In this document: piece by piece, positions 51,416 to 60,618 of the stretch
Position numbering within the stretch: the first letter of the stretch is position 1
How the letters are laid out: each line of letters opens with the position of its first letter
NCBI RefSeq assembly: GCF_039912695.1
Contig: NZ_JBDSPJ010000004.1
Location: 39,113 to 103,112 of the forward strand
Reading direction: 5' to 3'
Length of the DNA stretch: 64,000 nt
Source: Pseudolysinimonas_A sp039912695
GTDB lineage: Bacteria > Actinomycetota > Actinomycetes > Actinomycetales > Microbacteriaceae
Notes under the pieces: model-generated
Databases searched by the model: none
What the model was told of the DNA's origin: nothing
Seen by the model: only the letters and a program-made list of their open reading frames with translations
Position numbers and translations under genes: made by a program

Positions 51416-52960
51416 ATGCCCGCGGAGCCCCTAGCCCCCTCGGTCGTTGAGATGCGCGGAATCACGATCCGGTTTCCCGGCGTGCTCGCCCTCGACGGCG
51501 TTGACTTCACCCTCCGTGCTGGCGAAGTGCACTCGCTCATGGGCGAGAACGGTGCGGGCAAGTCGACCCTCATCAAGGCCCTGACCGGCGAATACCCGAT
51601 CGACGAAGGCAGCATCACCGTCGGCGGTGCCGCCCGAATCTTCCGCGGAACGGCTGACGCCCAGAACGCTGGCATCGCCACCGTCTATCAAGAGGTCAAC
51701 CTCTGCGCGAACCTGTCAGTGGGCGAGAACGTCATGCTCGGTCACGAGCCGCGCCGCCGCGGTTTGATCAACTGGAAAGCCGCCCACGCGGAAGCCGCCC
51801 GCCACCTCGCAAACCTCGGCGTTTATATCGACCCTCGCTCAAGCCTCGCCAGCCACTCCATCGCCGTCCAGCAACTGGTTGCGATCAGCCGCGCGATGGT
51901 CATCGACGCCAAAGCGCTCATCCTCGACGAGCCCACCTCCAGCCTCGACCGCGGCGAGGTCGAGCAACTGTTCACGGTGATCCGGTCCCTCCGCGAAAGC
52001 GGCGTCGCCGTTCTCTTCGTCTCTCACTTCCTCGACCAAGTGTTCGAGATCTCTGACCGCCTGACCGTTTTACGCAACGGCAAACTGGTTGGCGAATACG
52101 CCGCCGCTCACGTGACCCGCGCCGAAGTCGTCTCGGCCATGATCGGCCGCGAACTCGACGAACTCACCGCCATCTCCTCCAGCGCCGAGCGCACGATCGA
52201 CCGCGACGCAGCCCCCGTGCTGCGGGCCACCGACCTGAGCCGCAAGGGCGCCCTCGAACCGGTGGATGTCGACGTCTACGACGGCGAAGTCGTCGGGATC
52301 GCCGGCCTTTTGGGCTCGGGCCGCACCGAGCTCGCCAGGCTGCTCTACGGAGCGGATCGCGCCGACACCGGCAGCATCCAAATGCATGGCACCGCGAAGC
52401 GGGTGACGAGTCCGCACAACGCAATCGAGAATCACATCGCGTTCTCTTCTGAGGATCGTCGCGCGGAAGGAATCGTCGGCGACCTGACTGTCGCCGAGAA
52501 CATCGTGCTCGGCATCCAGGCTCGTCGCGGCTGGTTGCGCAAGGTCAGTCGCACCGAACGCGATGCCGTGGTCGCCGAATACATGACGGCGCTCGGCGTT
52601 CGCCCCGCCGACCCGAACGCGTTGACGCGCAACCTCTCCGGCGGCAACCAGCAGAAGGTGCTGCTCGCCCGGTGGTTGGCGACAGCACCCGAACTGCTCA
52701 TCCTCGACGAGCCGACCCGCGGCATCGACATCGGAGCTAAAGCCGACATCCAGCGCAAGGTCGCCGAACTGTCGGACCGCGGATTGTCCGTCATTTTCAT
52801 CTCGTCGGAACTCGAGGAAGTGCTGCGCCTCGCCCAGCGCGTCGTCGTGCTGCGCGATCGTCGTAAGATCGGCGAACTCACCTCGCACGACACCGACGTC
52901 GACGCCCTCATCGCCTTCATCGCCGAAGGCAACCCCGCAGTTCAGGAGAACGTGGCATGA
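51416..52960 (+). CDS. Sugar ABC transporter ATPase, two-domain (YtfR-like)
   Basis: The product is 514 residues from ATG 51416; an in-frame ATG at 51368 lies inside the preceding hairpin and is rejected. It has two fused nucleotide-binding domains. The first has a full Walker A (GENGAGKST) and DEPTSSLD; the second has the degenerate loop GLLGSGRTEL with signature LSGGNQQKVLLARWLA and DEPTRGID. This is the RbsA/AraG/YtfR architecture. It is coupled to the following permease by a 4-bp ATGA overlap. Confidence 0.93.
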   Translation: MPAEPLAPSVVEMRGITIRFPGVLALDGVDFTLRAGEVHSLMGENGAGKSTLIKALTGEYPIDEGSITVGGAARIFRGTADAQNAGIATVYQEVNLCANLSVGENVMLGHEPRRRGLINWKAAHAEAARHLANLGVYIDPRSSLASHSIAVQQLVAISRAMVIDAKALILDEPTSSLDRGEVEQLFTVIRSLRESGVAVLFVSHFLDQVFEISDRLTVLRNGKLVGEYAAAHVTRAEVVSAMIGRELDELTAISSSAERTIDRDAAPVLRATDLSRKGALEPVDVDVYDGEVVGIAGLLGSGRTELARLLYGADRADTGSIQMHGTAKRVTSPHNAIENHIAFSSEDRRAEGIVGDLTVAENIVLGIQARRGWLRKVSRTERDAVVAEYMTALGVRPADPNALTRNLSGGNQQKVLLARWLATAPELLILDEPTRGIDIGAKADIQRKVAELSDRGLSVIFISSELEEVLRLAQRVVVLRDRRKIGELTSHDTDVDALIAFIAEGNPAVQENVA

Positions 52961-54000
52961 TGCGCATCCTCAAACATCGGCTCACCTGGCCGATCGCGGC
53001 CCTGCTGGTACTGGTGCTGATCAACACGCTCTCGCGGGCGTCGTTCCTTCAGGTCACGACCCTGAATGGGGAGTTCCACGGCTCACTGATCGACATCCTG
53101 CGCAACAGCGCCATGCTGATGCTGGTCGCTCTCGGAATGACCGTCGTCATCGCGACTCGCGGAATCGACCTCTCGGTCGGCGCGATCATGGCCGTTTCGG
53201 GAGCTGTAGCCCTCACCTTCATCGAGAGTTCCCCCACACCCGGTGACCTCAGCACTGTCGCAATCGGCATTGTGCTGGGAACACTGGTCGCCCTGGTGCT
53301 CGGCGCCTGGAACGGATTCCTGGTAGCTGTGCTCGGCATCCAACCGATCATCGCCACCCTGGTGCTCATGCTCGCCGGACGCGGGATCGCGCTGCTCATC
53401 ACCAGCGGAAAAATCACCACCATCAACAGTCCCCCGTATCGCTTCATGGCGCAGGGCTACGTGTTCGGACTGCCCTTCGCCTTCTACGTCTCGATCGCCG
53501 CGGTCGTCATCATCGTGCTCCTCGAGCGGCGCACCGCGCTCGGCGTCCTCACCGAAGCCGTCGGCATCAACCCGGTGGCCAGTCGGCTGGCCGGAGTGCG
53601 ATCGCGCGGGATCATCTGGGGCGCCTACATCGCCAGTGGCGCGCTCGCGGGTATCGCCGGCATCCTCTACAGCTCCAACATCATGGCCGCTGACGCCAAC
53701 AACGCCGGCCTGTTCATCGAGTTGGATGCCATCCTCGCCGTCGTGCTCGGCGGCACCTCGCTCGCTGGTGGCAAGTTCAGCCTCGCCGGTACCGTGATCG
53801 GCGTCTTCACGATCCAGACCCTTAAGACGACGATCACCTTCATCGGTGTGCCGCCAGCTATCACCCCCGTGTTCATGGCCGTGGTCGTGATGATCGTCGT
53901 CCTCGTGCAGTCGAGGCGGTTGCGCTCGGGCGTCGCTCGACTGGTGCGCTCCGTCCGACCAACGCCCCCCGCGCGTCCCGATCTGGAGGTAACCCCGTGA
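52957..54000 (+). CDS. Sugar ABC transporter permease (YtfT-like)
   Basis: The 347-residue protein has eight to ten membrane segments of the RbsC/AraH permease family, with NSAMLMLVALGMTVVIATRGIDLSVGAIMAVSGA, NGFLVAVLGIQPIIATLVLMLAGRGIALLIT, GINPVASRLAGVRSR and DAILAVVLGGTSLAGGKFSLAGTVIG. The ATG overlaps the ATPase stop by 4 bp. In the YtfT/YjfF type two different permeases form the channel; this is the first. Confidence 0.93.
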   Translation: MMRILKHRLTWPIAALLVLVLINTLSRASFLQVTTLNGEFHGSLIDILRNSAMLMLVALGMTVVIATRGIDLSVGAIMAVSGAVALTFIESSPTPGDLSTVAIGIVLGTLVALVLGAWNGFLVAVLGIQPIIATLVLMLAGRGIALLITSGKITTINSPPYRFMAQGYVFGLPFAFYVSIAAVVIIVLLERRTALGVLTEAVGINPVASRLAGVRSRGIIWGAYIASGALAGIAGILYSSNIMAADANNAGLFIELDAILAVVLGGTSLAGGKFSLAGTVIGVFTIQTLKTTITFIGVPPAITPVFMAVVVMIVVLVQSRRLRSGVARLVRSVRPTPPARPDLEVTP

Positions 54001-55007
54001 TTGGGATCCTGAGCAATGTTGTGAGCGGGATCCTGACCAAAGTTTCTGGGTTCTTCGGGAGGCGTTCCGCCTGGATCCCCGTGTTCGCCGCCCTCGGGAT
54101 TCTGGTGGTGATGATGGTCGGGGCACAGGTGCGCTTCGGCAACTTCCTCACCCCACGCCTGGTGTCCTCGCTCCTGCTCGACAACGCCTACCTGATGATC
54201 CTCGCCGTCGGGATGACCTTTGTGATCCTGACCGGCGGCATCGACTTGTCGGTAGGGTCCGTGCTCGCCTTCACCGGCATCCTCGGTGCGCGGATGCTCG
54301 TTGAGGGCGCGCCCGTCGCCGTCGTCATCCCGGTCATGATCGTGGGTGGCTCGCTGGTCGGACTGCTGATCGGCGTTCTCGTGCAGTTCTTCGACGTCCA
54401 ACCATTTATCGCCTCGCTGGCCGGACTGTTCCTGGCGCGCGGGCTCGCCTTCGTCGTCAGCCTGTCGTCGATTCCCGTCGTCGAGCCGAGCATCGTGTGG
54501 TTGCAGTCGACGAGGTTCTCATTCGGCGGCTGGTACATCACCCCGACCGGCATCATCGCGATCCTGGTAGTGGTGGCTGCGGCCCTGGTGCTGGGCTACA
54601 CCCGGTTCGGTCGCACGATCTACGCGATCGGCGGCAGCGAGCAGTCGGCACGGCTCATGGGCCTGCCCGTGATGCGCACCCGGTTGCTCGCCTACGTCGT
54701 CAGCGGCACCTGCGCGGGACTCGCCGGCGTCGTGTTCGCGGCGTCCGTCGGTGCCTACCCGCTGAACGGAGTCGGCACGGAGCTCGACACCATCGCGGCC
54801 GTGGTCATCGGTGGCACCCTCCTCAGCGGCGGGAGCGGCTTTGTCGTCGGCTCGATGATCGGCGTGTTGGTCTACGGCACGATCAAGGGCATCATCTCGT
54901 TCCTCGGTGCCGAGTCGTCGTGGGCACGAATCACGGTCGGTGCGTTGCTGCTGACCTTCGTTGTTGTGCAGCGGGCAATCGTCGCGCGCTCCACACGACG
55001 GCGATGA
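53997..55007 (+). CDS. Sugar ABC transporter permease (YjfF-like)
   Basis: The 336-residue protein starts at GTG 53997, overlapping the first permease stop by 4 bp (GTGA). It shows the same permease family landmarks: NAYLMILAVGMTFVILTGGIDLSVGSVLAFTGI, VQFFDVQPFIASLAGLFLARGLAFVVS, IYAIGGSEQSARLMGLPV and GTELDTIAAVVIGGTLLSGGSGFVVGSMIG. The first 20 residues are encoded by a region with a GGGATCCTGA direct repeat. With the YtfT-like partner it completes the ytfQ-R-T-yjfF arrangement. Confidence 0.93.
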   Translation: MIGILSNVVSGILTKVSGFFGRRSAWIPVFAALGILVVMMVGAQVRFGNFLTPRLVSSLLLDNAYLMILAVGMTFVILTGGIDLSVGSVLAFTGILGARMLVEGAPVAVVIPVMIVGGSLVGLLIGVLVQFFDVQPFIASLAGLFLARGLAFVVSLSSIPVVEPSIVWLQSTRFSFGGWYITPTGIIAILVVVAAALVLGYTRFGRTIYAIGGSEQSARLMGLPVMRTRLLAYVVSGTCAGLAGVVFAASVGAYPLNGVGTELDTIAAVVIGGTLLSGGSGFVVGSMIGVLVYGTIKGIISFLGAESSWARITVGALLLTFVVVQRAIVARSTRRR

Positions 55008-55080
55008 CAGCGCGCAGTAGTCATCCCCATGGTGACGAGACGGCTCCAATCGTGATGAGAAGCCCAACGTCCACCACAAT

Positions 55081-56601
55081 GTGAGCATGAACGGCAACGA
55101 CGAAGTGCCCGTCGTCGAAGTCGAACGCGCGACGAAGCGCTTCGGCAGCGAGTTCGCTCTCGACGGCGTGAACTTTCGCCTGTTCCCCGGCGAAGTGCAC
55201 TCGCTCATGGGCGAGAACGGCGCGGGCAAGTCGACGCTCATCAAAGGGATCACCGGAGCGCTGCACCTGGATTCCGGGTCGGTGCGAGTCGATGGCCGCG
55301 AGGTACATTTCGCCACCCCCGCCGACGCTCAGCAGGCCGGCATCCGTGCCGTCTATCAAGAGATCGACCTGCTGCCCAACCTGACGGTGGCGGAGAACAT
55401 CCTGCTCGGTGACGAGCCGCGACGGTTCGGCGGGATCGATTGGCGGGCACTGCGCGCCCGGGCGGCAGAGATCCTCGCCGAGCTGGGGCTCAACATCGAC
55501 CCGGCATCCCAACTCTCAGCCCACCCTTTGGCCATCCAGCAACTCGTCGCGATCGCCCGCGCGATCTCGAGCGACGTCCGCGTCCTGGTGCTCGACGAAC
55601 CGACCTCGAGCCTCGACCTCGACGAGGTCGCAGAATTGTTTCGAGTGATCCGCGAGTTGAAAGATCGCGGCGTCGCCATCCTGTTCATCTCGCACTTTCT
55701 CGATCAGGTCTACGAAATCTGCGACCGCATCACGGTTCTGCGCAACGGCATGCTGGTCGGCGAGTACCTCACGACCGAGCTGCTCCGCATCGATCTCGTT
55801 CACAAGATGCTCGGGCGCGACGCCGAGGAGCTTGCGACACGACCGCCGGTCGGTGATCACGCCGACCACGCCACGCCTCTTCTTGAGGCGCGCGGCCTAA
55901 GCGCGGGGCGGGTATCAGATATCACCCTCGTGTTGGGCGAGGGTGAAGTGCTCGGTCTCGCGGGTTTGCTCGGCTCCGGACGCACGGAGGTCGCGCGCGC
56001 GCTCACCGGCATCGACACCCTCACCGCGGGGATGATCGTGCTCGACGGCACCACGATCATCCCCGGCAACCCCCGCCGCGCGATCGGGCTGGGCTTGACC
56101 TATTCGTCCGAGAACCGCAGGGCCGAAGGCATCATCGGCGAACTCACGGTGCGCGAGAACATCGTCCTCGCCCTCCAGGCTCAACGCGGAGTGCTTCGAC
56201 GAATAGGGCTCTCGCGCCAACGGGAACTGGCCGCGAGCTGGATCGAAGCGCTCAGCATCCGCCCAGCATCTGCCGAACAACTCGCCGGTGTACTGTCGGG
56301 AGGCAACCAGCAGAAAGTTCTGCTTGCCCGGTTGCTGGCCCTTTCGCCCCGCGTTCTCGTGCTCGATGAGCCGACGCGCGGCATCGATATCGGGGCCAAG
56401 GTCGAGGTACAGCGCCTGGTTCGGGAGCTGGCAGAGAACGGGATGTCGGTGGTCTTCATCTCTGCCGAACTCGAAGAGGTGCTGCGCGTCTCGGCACGCG
56501 TCACGCTGCTCCGCGATGGGCGCGTGATTGCCACCCATGACGCCGATGCCCTGACCGTCGACTCTCTTCTTGCCTTGATCGCGCAACCCGATGTCGACTG
56601 A
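55081..56601 (+). CDS. Second two-domain sugar ABC ATPase without its own permease
   Basis: The 506-residue protein is a paralogue of the ATPase at 51416. Domain 1 has HSLMGENGAGKSTLIKGITGAL, VYQEIDLLPNLTVAENILLGDEPRR and DEPTSSLDLDEV; domain 2 has the degenerate GLLGSGRTEVARAL, SENRRAEGIIGELTVRENIV, LSGGNQQKVLLARLLA and DEPTRGID. GTG 55081 and ATG 55087 are both possible starts, and neither has a good ribosome binding site. It follows the second permease after 73 bp, and no further permease or binding protein follows. It may be an alternative motor for the same permeases or serve a transporter elsewhere. Confidence 0.9.
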   Translation: MSMNGNDEVPVVEVERATKRFGSEFALDGVNFRLFPGEVHSLMGENGAGKSTLIKGITGALHLDSGSVRVDGREVHFATPADAQQAGIRAVYQEIDLLPNLTVAENILLGDEPRRFGGIDWRALRARAAEILAELGLNIDPASQLSAHPLAIQQLVAIARAISSDVRVLVLDEPTSSLDLDEVAELFRVIRELKDRGVAILFISHFLDQVYEICDRITVLRNGMLVGEYLTTELLRIDLVHKMLGRDAEELATRPPVGDHADHATPLLEARGLSAGRVSDITLVLGEGEVLGLAGLLGSGRTEVARALTGIDTLTAGMIVLDGTTIIPGNPRRAIGLGLTYSSENRRAEGIIGELTVRENIVLALQAQRGVLRRIGLSRQRELAASWIEALSIRPASAEQLAGVLSGGNQQKVLLARLLALSPRVLVLDEPTRGIDIGAKVEVQRLVRELAENGMSVVFISAELEEVLRVSARVTLLRDGRVIATHDADALTVDSLLALIAQPDVD

Positions 56602-57646
56602 AACTGACGGCCGCGGCGGCTCCGACGAAAAGTCCCGCCGCGCGGCCAACATCTTCGATGTCGCGCGGCTCGCCGGCGTCTCCCATCAGACGGTGTCCCG
56701 CGTTCTCAACGATCTGCCGAACGTCCGGACGGCGACCCGACTGCGAGTCGAACAGGCGATTGCCCAGCTGCGGTACAGCCCCTCCCCTGCCGCGCGCGCT
56801 CTCGTCACGCGCCGCACCCGTACGATCGGCCTGATCGTGCCCGGGACCTCGGATTACGGTCCCAACTCAACGGCTCTGCATTTCAATTTCGCGGCCCGCG
56901 CCGCCAGGTTCAGCGTCGACACGGTGAGCGCCCTCGACGCCGATCCCGTCGGCATCCGAGCCGCGATCGATTCGCTGTTGCGCCAACGGGTTGACGCGAT
57001 TGTCCTGGTCGTCACCGATGTCTCGGTGCTCGAGACGGTACTCGGGCTCGACATGAGCGTTCCCCTCGTCGCGGTGGCCGCATCCGCTCGCCCCTCGTCG
57101 GCGTTGGTGTCGTTCGACCAATACCGAGGAGCTCGGGCCGCCGTGCGCCATCTGATTGAGCTCGGCCACACCCGAATCCTGCACGTCGCGGGGCCCGCGG
57201 AAGCACCTGACGCGATCGAGCGGATGCGCGGCTGGCGCGACGAATTGGCGACGAACCGACTCGCGATCGCCGAGGTCATGCACGCCGACTGGACGGCCGC
57301 AGACGGCTACCAGGTTGGCACCGATCTCGCCGCCGCGGTGCCCGGAACCGCCATCTTTGCCGCCAACGACCACATAGCCCTGGGGATCGTCTCTGCCTTG
57401 ACCAACCGCGGGATGCGGGTTCCCGACGACGTCAGCATTGTCGGATTCGGCGACGTACCGGAAGCGGGATACCTGGCACCGCCCCTCACAACGGTGCGGC
57501 AGGACTACGCAGCACTAGGCGGTCTGATCATGCAAAAGGTCCTCATCGCGATCGAGGAGCCGGATGCCGCCAGCGTCAGCACCCCCCTCGCGACGCACCT
57601 CGTGGTGCGTGCCTCGACAGCTCCGCCAAACGCGACTGCCCGGTAG
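56591..57646 (+). CDS. LacI-family regulator at the end of the arabinose locus
   Basis: The 351-residue protein starts at ATG 56591, overlapping the ATPase stop by 11 bp. The helix-turn-helix (ANIFDVARLAGVSHQTVSRVLNDLPNV) is close to that of the regulator at 45073, so the two may read similar operators. The sensor domain has VIIVLVVTDVS-type strands, ALVSFDQYRGARAAVRHLIELGHTRILHVAGP and FAANDHIALGIVSALTNRGMRVPDDVSIVGFGDVPE. Its co-transcription with the second ATPase suggests a separate sub-regulon. Ligand not known. Confidence 0.9.
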   Translation: MSTETDGRGGSDEKSRRAANIFDVARLAGVSHQTVSRVLNDLPNVRTATRLRVEQAIAQLRYSPSPAARALVTRRTRTIGLIVPGTSDYGPNSTALHFNFAARAARFSVDTVSALDADPVGIRAAIDSLLRQRVDAIVLVVTDVSVLETVLGLDMSVPLVAVAASARPSSALVSFDQYRGARAAVRHLIELGHTRILHVAGPAEAPDAIERMRGWRDELATNRLAIAEVMHADWTAADGYQVGTDLAAAVPGTAIFAANDHIALGIVSALTNRGMRVPDDVSIVGFGDVPEAGYLAPPLTTVRQDYAALGGLIMQKVLIAIEEPDAASVSTPLATHLVVRASTAPPNATAR

Positions 57647-57663
57647 TTCGGAGTGGACTAGGT

Positions 57664-57700
57664 CGGTGCGAACTAGCTCAGAGCGAACTAATTCGCACCG
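57664..57700. terminator. Hairpin between convergent lacI and acyl-CoA ligase genes
   Basis: CGGTGCGAA (57664-57672) and TTCGCACCG (57692-57700) form a perfect 9-bp stem with a 19-nt loop. The loop contains the ligase stop codon. The word GAACTA is repeated within it. Confidence 0.65.
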
Positions 57701-59235
57701 AACCGCTCCCGCAACTCAAGTTTGCGAATCTTGCCCGAAGCCGTGCGCGGCAGCTCCTCGACAACCACGACGTTCTTGGGGATCTTGTAGCGGGCGAGGC
57801 GCCCATCGAGATGGGCCGCGAGGCGCTCCGTCGACAGATCGGTACCCGGTCGCAGGGTGACGATCGCCCACGGCGTCTCGCCCCAGCGCTCATCCGGGAT
57901 GCCAATCACGGCCGCGCCGGTGACGTCAGCCAGCCCGAGAATGAGGTCTTCGACTTCAGCGGGATAGATGTTCTCGCCGCCCGAGATGATCATGTCTTTG
58001 AGCCGGTCGGCCACAAACAGATAGCCCTCGTCGTCGAGGGAGCCCAGGTCGCCGGAGCGGAACCAACCGTCCGACGTGAGGGCCTCCGCCGTTGCCTCAG
58101 GGTTGCCGTGATAGCCGCGGGTGACATTCGGGCCGCGCACCTGAATCTCGCCAACTGTCGCATCACCCTCGGACCGACCAACGATCGGTTCGCCGTCCTG
58201 GCCGATGACGCGCACCTCGGTGAAGAAGTGCGGGATCCCCGCCGACCCCATCTTGGCTCGGGTCTGCGCAGCCGGGAGGTAGGTGGCTCCGGGTGAGGCT
58301 TCGGTCATCCCGTAGCCCTGCGAGAACGACAGCCCACGCGCCTCGTACGCTTCGAGCACCCGGGTCGGTACCGGTGACCCGCCGCAGGTCAGCTTGGCGA
58401 GCGAACTCAGGTCGGTGTCATCCCAATCGGGATGCTCGGCCATGAACTGGTAGGTCGTGGGCACACCGCTCAGCATCGTGACCCGGTGTCGCTCGATGAG
58501 GCTCAGGGCGCGACCGGGGTCGAAGGCCCGCTCGAGCACCGCCGTTGCCCCCTTGAGCAGCACCGGAAGCAGCCCCATCCCGAGGGATGCGGCGTGGAAG
58601 AGCGGAGAGATGATCAGCGCCACATCGGTCGAGACGAGGTCGACGTCGACGAGCACATTGAAGCTGTTCCAGGTCAGGTTGCCATGGCTGAGAACCGCAC
58701 CCTTGGGCCGTCCGGTGGTGCCCGACGTGTAGAGGATCACTGCCGGGTCGTCGAGCTCCACGCCGGGTGCCGGCGGAATCGGAGCTACTGCTGCAACGGC
58801 CAGGTCGGCGGAGCCGCCGATCTCAAGTGTCGCGATTGAGCCACCAGCCGCGGCCGGTGCCACGGCCGCCTGCACTACCGCTGCTTCGACGACCGCAACC
58901 GAACGCGCGTCGTGCACGACGAGTCGCGCCCCGCTATCGGCGAGGATGTAAGCGACTTCGGGCGCGGTCAGGCGGGTGTTGATCGGCACGAACACGACGC
59001 CCACCCGCGCCGCCCCGAACAGTACTTCCACAAACGCCGGCTGGTTCTCACCGAGAAACGCGACGCGGTCGCCGGCCGCAATGCCGTGCTGAGCCAACAC
59101 CGCCGACCATCGTGCAGACTGTTCGGCCAACTGGGCGTACGTGACGGTCTCGCCGTCGCCGTGGATGAGGGCTACCGACGTTGGCGACGTGCGAGCTCGC
59201 GCGGTCAGCCAGGCGCCGATCCCGCGATTCTGCAT
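57688..59235 (-). CDS. AMP-dependent acyl-CoA synthetase/ligase
   Basis: The product is 515 residues from ATG 59235 behind GGAGG; a longer frame upstream is out-of-frame sequence. It activates a carboxylic acid to its CoA thioester through an acyl-adenylate. Motifs are A3 YTSGTTGRPKGAVLSHGN, the A5 region GYGMTEASPG, A7 GWFRSGDLG, A8 ADRLKDMIISGGENIYPAEVED, and A10 PRTASGKIRK with the catalytic Lys. Closest in style to medium-chain or aromatic acid ligases. It is the last gene of the minus-strand catabolic operon, 25 bp after the MaoC gene. Confidence 0.92.
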   Translation of the reverse strand: MQNRGIGAWLTARARTSPTSVALIHGDGETVTYAQLAEQSARWSAVLAQHGIAAGDRVAFLGENQPAFVEVLFGAARVGVVFVPINTRLTAPEVAYILADSGARLVVHDARSVAVVEAAVVQAAVAPAAAGGSIATLEIGGSADLAVAAVAPIPPAPGVELDDPAVILYTSGTTGRPKGAVLSHGNLTWNSFNVLVDVDLVSTDVALIISPLFHAASLGMGLLPVLLKGATAVLERAFDPGRALSLIERHRVTMLSGVPTTYQFMAEHPDWDDTDLSSLAKLTCGGSPVPTRVLEAYEARGLSFSQGYGMTEASPGATYLPAAQTRAKMGSAGIPHFFTEVRVIGQDGEPIVGRSEGDATVGEIQVRGPNVTRGYHGNPEATAEALTSDGWFRSGDLGSLDDEGYLFVADRLKDMIISGGENIYPAEVEDLILGLADVTGAAVIGIPDERWGETPWAIVTLRPGTDLSTERLAAHLDGRLARYKIPKNVVVVEELPRTASGKIRKLELRERFGAN

Positions 59236-59260
59236 GGAGGCCTCCTCGTCGAGGTGCTGG

Positions 59261-59710
59261 TCAGGCGTAGAAACGGTACAGCCCGCGAGCGACGACTGCT
59301 GGCTTCTGGCCGCCCTCGATCTCGATTGTCTGGTCGACCGTGAGCTGGTAGCCGCCCGGGAACTCGTCAACCTCGACGATGACGGCCTTCATTCGGATGC
59401 GGGAGCCCGCGGGGACGGGAGCAGGAAAACGCACCTTGTCGAGCCCGTAGTTGACCTTCGTTCCGACCCCGGTCACGTCGAGCAGTTCGGTCCAGAACGG
59501 CACCGCGAGCGACAAGGTCAGAAAGCCGTGGGCGATCGGAGCGCCGAACGGGCCGTCCTTCGCACGCTCCGGGTCGACGTGGATCCACTGGTGGTCATCG
59601 GCGGCATCCGCAAAGGTGTCGATGCGCTGCTGCGTCACCTCCCGGTACTCGGTGTAGCCGAGGTCGCGGCCGGCGACAGTCGCCAGTTCGGAGTAGTCGA
59701 TCGTGGTCAT
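59261..59710 (-). CDS. MaoC-family enoyl-CoA hydratase
   Basis: The 149-residue single hot-dog-fold protein has the hydratase motif FADAADDHQWIHVDPERA ... GPFGAPIAHGFLTLSL with the catalytic Asp and His, as in (R)-specific enoyl-CoA hydratases. It would hydrate a 2-enoyl-CoA made from the ligase product. The ATG at 59710 overlaps the amidohydrolase stop by 4 bp. Confidence 0.9.
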   Translation of the reverse strand: MTTIDYSELATVAGRDLGYTEYREVTQQRIDTFADAADDHQWIHVDPERAKDGPFGAPIAHGFLTLSLAVPFWTELLDVTGVGTKVNYGLDKVRFPAPVPAGSRIRMKAVIVEVDEFPGGYQLTVDQTIEIEGGQKPAVVARGLYRFYA

Positions 59711-60618
59711 GGGGTGGTCTCCTTCGGATCGGGGTCGGCCAGCCGGAGCAGGCGCAGCGCGTTGTCGCGCAGGATCTTGCGTTCGACCGTGGCGTCGAGC
59801 CCATAGGCCGAAAAGTCGGTGCGCCAGCGAGTCGGATGAAGCATCGGAAAGTCCGAGCCGAACAGCACGCGGTCTTGGAGGTAGCTACGAGCGGCGCGCA
59901 CCAGGTTGTCGGAGAAGTACTTGGGCGACCATCCGGAGAGGTCGATCCAGACGTTGGACTTGTGCGTCGCGATCGAGAGCGCTTCGTCTTGCCAGGGCAC
60001 CGAGGGATGCGCGAACACGATGTCGAGATCGGGAAAGTCTGCCGCGACACCGTCCAGCAGCATCGGGTTGGAGTAGCTGAGCCGAAAACCAGCACCGCCG
60101 CGGAGGCCGGCACCGATGCCGGTCTGGCCGGTGTGCACGAGCATCGGCACGCCGAGTCGGGAAAACTCGGCGTACAGCGGGTAGTAGGCCTCGTCGGATG
60201 GATCGAACCCCTGCACGGTGGGGTGCACCTTGAAGCCGCGCACGCCGGACTCTTCGCCCAGCCGGCGGGCGAGTTCGACGGCGGCGGCGCCGGTGCGCGG
60301 GTCGACCGACCCGAACGGAATTAGCACGTCGGCATGCCGAGCTGCACCGCTCGCGATCTCCGCACTGTCGAGCGGAGGGTGACCGAGTTGGGTGCGGGCA
60401 TCCACCGTGAAGACGACCGCCGCCATCCGCAGGCTTCGGTAAAGGTCGGCGATCGCATCGATCGTCGGACGCTCATCAGAGGTGAAGTAGGCGGATGCCG
60501 CTTCGGCGAGCGCGGGAGGCAACGCCGTGCGCCCCGCGGCGTCGATCTCGATGTGCACGTGCACGTCGAGCGCCTCGATCGCGTCGAGGTCGAGGTGCGG
60601 CTCATACCGAGTCGTCAT
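59707..60618 (-). CDS. Amidohydrolase-family protein (PF04909 type)
   Basis: The 303-residue TIM-barrel protein starts with the metal motif DVHVHIE (H20, H22) and has GFKVHPT, LVHTGQTG, IVFAHPSVPWQDEA and LFGSDFPMLHPTRW. This is the ACMSD/gamma-resorcylate decarboxylase-like branch, whose members decarboxylate or hydrolyse ring compounds. The lid region between residues 40 and 75 (PALAEAASAYFTSDERPTIDAIADLYRSLRM) is typical. It is coupled by ATGA overlaps on both sides, so it belongs to the same pathway as the ligase, hydratase and SDR. Reaction not predictable. Confidence 0.86.
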   Translation of the reverse strand: MTTRYEPHLDLDAIEALDVHVHIEIDAAGRTALPPALAEAASAYFTSDERPTIDAIADLYRSLRMAAVVFTVDARTQLGHPPLDSAEIASGAARHADVLIPFGSVDPRTGAAAVELARRLGEESGVRGFKVHPTVQGFDPSDEAYYPLYAEFSRLGVPMLVHTGQTGIGAGLRGGAGFRLSYSNPMLLDGVAADFPDLDIVFAHPSVPWQDEALSIATHKSNVWIDLSGWSPKYFSDNLVRAARSYLQDRVLFGSDFPMLHPTRWRTDFSAYGLDATVERKILRDNALRLLRLADPDPKETTP

